Assembly (NCBI GenBank): GCA_024220525.1
Contig: JAMYWO010000203.1
Location: 52,838 to 67,936, forward strand
DNA length: 15,099 bases
DNA from: Cochliopodium minus
Taxonomy: Eukaryota > Discosea > Himatismenida > Cochliopodiidae
Direction of reading: 5' to 3'
In this document: one piece after another, positions 14,448-15,099 of the stretch
How the letters are laid out: each line of letters begins with the position of its first letter
Position numbering within the stretch: the stretch's first letter is position 1
Program-made: the position numbers and the translations under genes
The notes under the pieces: generated by a model
What the model was told of the DNA's origin: nothing
Database searches by the model: none
What the model saw: only the letters and a program-made list of their open reading frames with translations

Positions 14448-14630
14448 ATGGTTAATCATGGTAAAGATAAAACAGGATCATATTATAAAGCAAATGGTCG
14501 TTCAACAAAAAAATATTATTATAAACCAAAAATTTCAAAAAGTGCTGTTGCTGCATTTAGACGTGAATCTAAACAACAAGAGGCAATTTTAATTAGTATT
14601 TTAAATAGGAAAAAATCAAGGAAGAAATAA
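14448..14630 (+). CDS. Tiny basic protein, possible DNA-binding core protein
   Basis: 60 residues with many Lys and Arg and very few acidic residues (MVNHGKDKTGSYYKANGRST, KKYYYKPKISKSAVAAFRRE, ILNRKKSRKK). It has no cysteine and no membrane span. Tiny basic proteins in the capsid block of adeno- and polinton-related viruses often condense genomic DNA, so a core-protein role is reasonable but not shown. ATG preceded by AAATAAA. Its TAA is followed immediately by repeat copy 6, whose TGA would serve as an extra frame-shifted stop word. It is the last viral-type gene before the right boundary. Confidence 0.55.
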   Translation: MVNHGKDKTGSYYKANGRSTKKYYYKPKISKSAVAAFRRESKQQEAILISILNRKKSRKK

Positions 14631-14762
14631 TGAGAGAAAAGGAGAGAGAAATATATTTTGGAAAACTTTATTATATATTTATTATTTAATTTTATTGTTT
14701 TTATTTGGAAATAGTTTTTTTTTATATTAACTCTCCTCTCTCTCCTTTTCTCTTCTCTCTTA
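14631..14762. repeat. Intergenic GA/CT inverted repeat, copy 6
   Basis: 132 bp, starting at the base after the stop of the basic-protein gene. The left arm begins TGAGAGAAAAGGAGAGAGAA. The right arm, on the other strand, begins TAAGAGAGAAGAGAAAAGGA. The core TATTTTGGAAAACTTTATTA matches the other copies. It is the rightmost copy and may mark the element's edge. Confidence 0.75.
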
Positions 14763-14960
14763 CGATAAAATTCTCCAAAGTTTTATACAGTAAAAACCCC
14801 GAAGTGTTGCCGTCCATCACCATATTTTCGCCTTCCATTTCCTTAATCATTCCCTAAGCATTCCCTTACTTTCGCCATCCTTCGCTCGCCAACAGTCCGC
14901 ATTTTTTCCTTTATTATCTCTATATTTTTACTATGTTAAATTTGTTTAGTTTCTTAATTG
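14763..14960. other. G+C-richer junction segment without a gene
   Basis: Between the last repeat and the possible host gene, about 14795-14920 is clearly richer in G and C than anything nearby (words such as ACCCCGAAGTGTTGCCG, TTCGCCATCCTTCGCTCGCC). I find no long frame on either strand. A minus-strand ATG at 14816-14818 opens a short frame (MDGNTSGFLLYKTLENFIVR) that runs into the repeat. It could be a host promoter region, an integration junction, or a remnant of another element. Confidence 0.4.
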
Positions 14961-14973
14961 ATGGACGACAACA
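14805..14973. repeat. 15-bp inverted repeat with one mismatch around the junction
   Basis: TGTTGCCGTCCATCA at 14805-14819 and TGATGGACGACAACA at 14959-14973 are reverse complements at 14 of 15 positions, 139 bp apart. Both include an ATG-GAC start-like word: the right copy begins MDDNK on the plus strand, the left copy MDGNT on the minus strand. This could be an inverted duplication of a gene start, or termini of a small element. Confidence 0.45.
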
Positions 14974-15099
14974 AAGTTAAACAAAAAAAAAAAAAAAAAA
15001 AAGATAAAAAAAAAAATTTTAGAAATCGTTCAAAATTTTTTACCACAAAAATCTAAACAAAAAACAAAAACATTTGAATTTAATAGGACACCAGTGAAA
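14961..15099 (+). CDS. Possible cellular gene start, cut by window edge, with poly-A tract
   Basis: ATG 14961 gives MDDNKVKQ followed by lysines from a run of 20 A (14983-15002). That frame stops at 15054. The adjacent frame is open from 15001 to the window end (KKKILEIVQNFLPQKSK, then QKTKTFEFNRTPVK) and looks like a real protein. A one- or two-base length change in the A run would join them, and such runs vary in nature and are often misread. Long A tracts inside coding sequence are typical of dictyostelid genes, which is one reason I suggest that host. No domain is recognisable in so short a piece. Confidence 0.35.

Noticed and set aside
14700-14816. Short minus-strand frame MDGNTSGFLLYKTLENF running into repeat copy 6
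   Set aside because: About 31 codons and ends in the repeat arm; recorded only as part of the junction, not as a gene.
1-15099. CRISPR array or tandem direct repeats
   Set aside because: The repeated family is made of dispersed inverted repeats of unequal sequence, with no regular spacers.
1-15099. tRNA or rRNA genes
   Set aside because: I saw no cloverleaf with the usual T-loop words; the G+C-richer stretch near 14800-14920 does not fit one.
1-15099. Terminal inverted repeats, integrase, protein-primed polymerase, packaging ATPase or protease of a complete polinton-like element
   Set aside because: No frame shows their motifs, and the left end of the window is inside a gene, so completeness cannot be claimed.

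Overview
Very AT-rich DNA with short intergenic spaces. The right half and the extreme left edge carry genes of a small double-jelly-roll DNA virus of the polinton-like virus (PLV) / virophage type. I infer an integrated (endogenous), partly decayed copy in an AT-rich protist genome: several genes are intact, but at least six are broken by frameshifts. A granulin-type secreted protein at the left, and a possible cellular gene start with a 20-A tract at the right, would fit an amoebozoan (dictyostelid-like) host. That host assignment is inference and is not proven by the sequence.

Layout. (1) 1-1250, plus strand: the 3' part of a penton-like minor capsid gene, a small secreted protein and a granulin-domain protein. 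(2) 1326-4078, minus strand: a frameshifted zinc-finger gene, an unknown gene bracketed by two copies of a repeat, and a D5-type SF3 helicase that has lost its N-terminal region. (3) 4061-6841: a start-less fragment, two unknown genes, a lysine/serine-rich protein, and a Dam-like DNA adenine methyltransferase with an NPPY motif. (4) 7002-10259: remnant ORFs, a decayed fibre gene, a broken HUH-Rep-like gene, a short fibre-domain gene and a collagen-like fibre gene. (5) 10336-14630: the morphogenesis block, with small membrane proteins (one with an N-myristoylation signal), small conserved-looking virion candidates, a double-jelly-roll major capsid protein (MCP) broken by two frameshifts, a tail-anchored protein and a tiny basic protein. 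(6) 14763-15099: a short stretch richer in G+C, then the start of a possible cellular gene, probably at or near the element's right boundary.

The most striking structure is non-coding. Six copies (119-140 bp) of a large imperfect inverted repeat, with a GA-rich left arm, an AT-rich centre and a CT-rich right arm, sit in the intergenic spaces. Five of the six lie within about 35 bp downstream of a stop codon. Other perfect hairpins lie just 3' of the granulin, zinc-finger, methyltransferase, fibre-remnant and MCP genes. This resembles the mimivirus 'hairpin rule' for mRNA 3' ends. Three genes also have AAAATTGA, the mimivirus early-promoter octamer, 20-50 bp before their ATG. Together these suggest mimivirus-like expression signals in a virophage/PLV-like element. 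Two single genes (1861-2259 and 8697-9011) are each bracketed by repeat copies, like exchangeable cassettes.

No protein-primed polymerase, integrase, packaging ATPase or protease is visible here. If the element has them, they lie left of the window.
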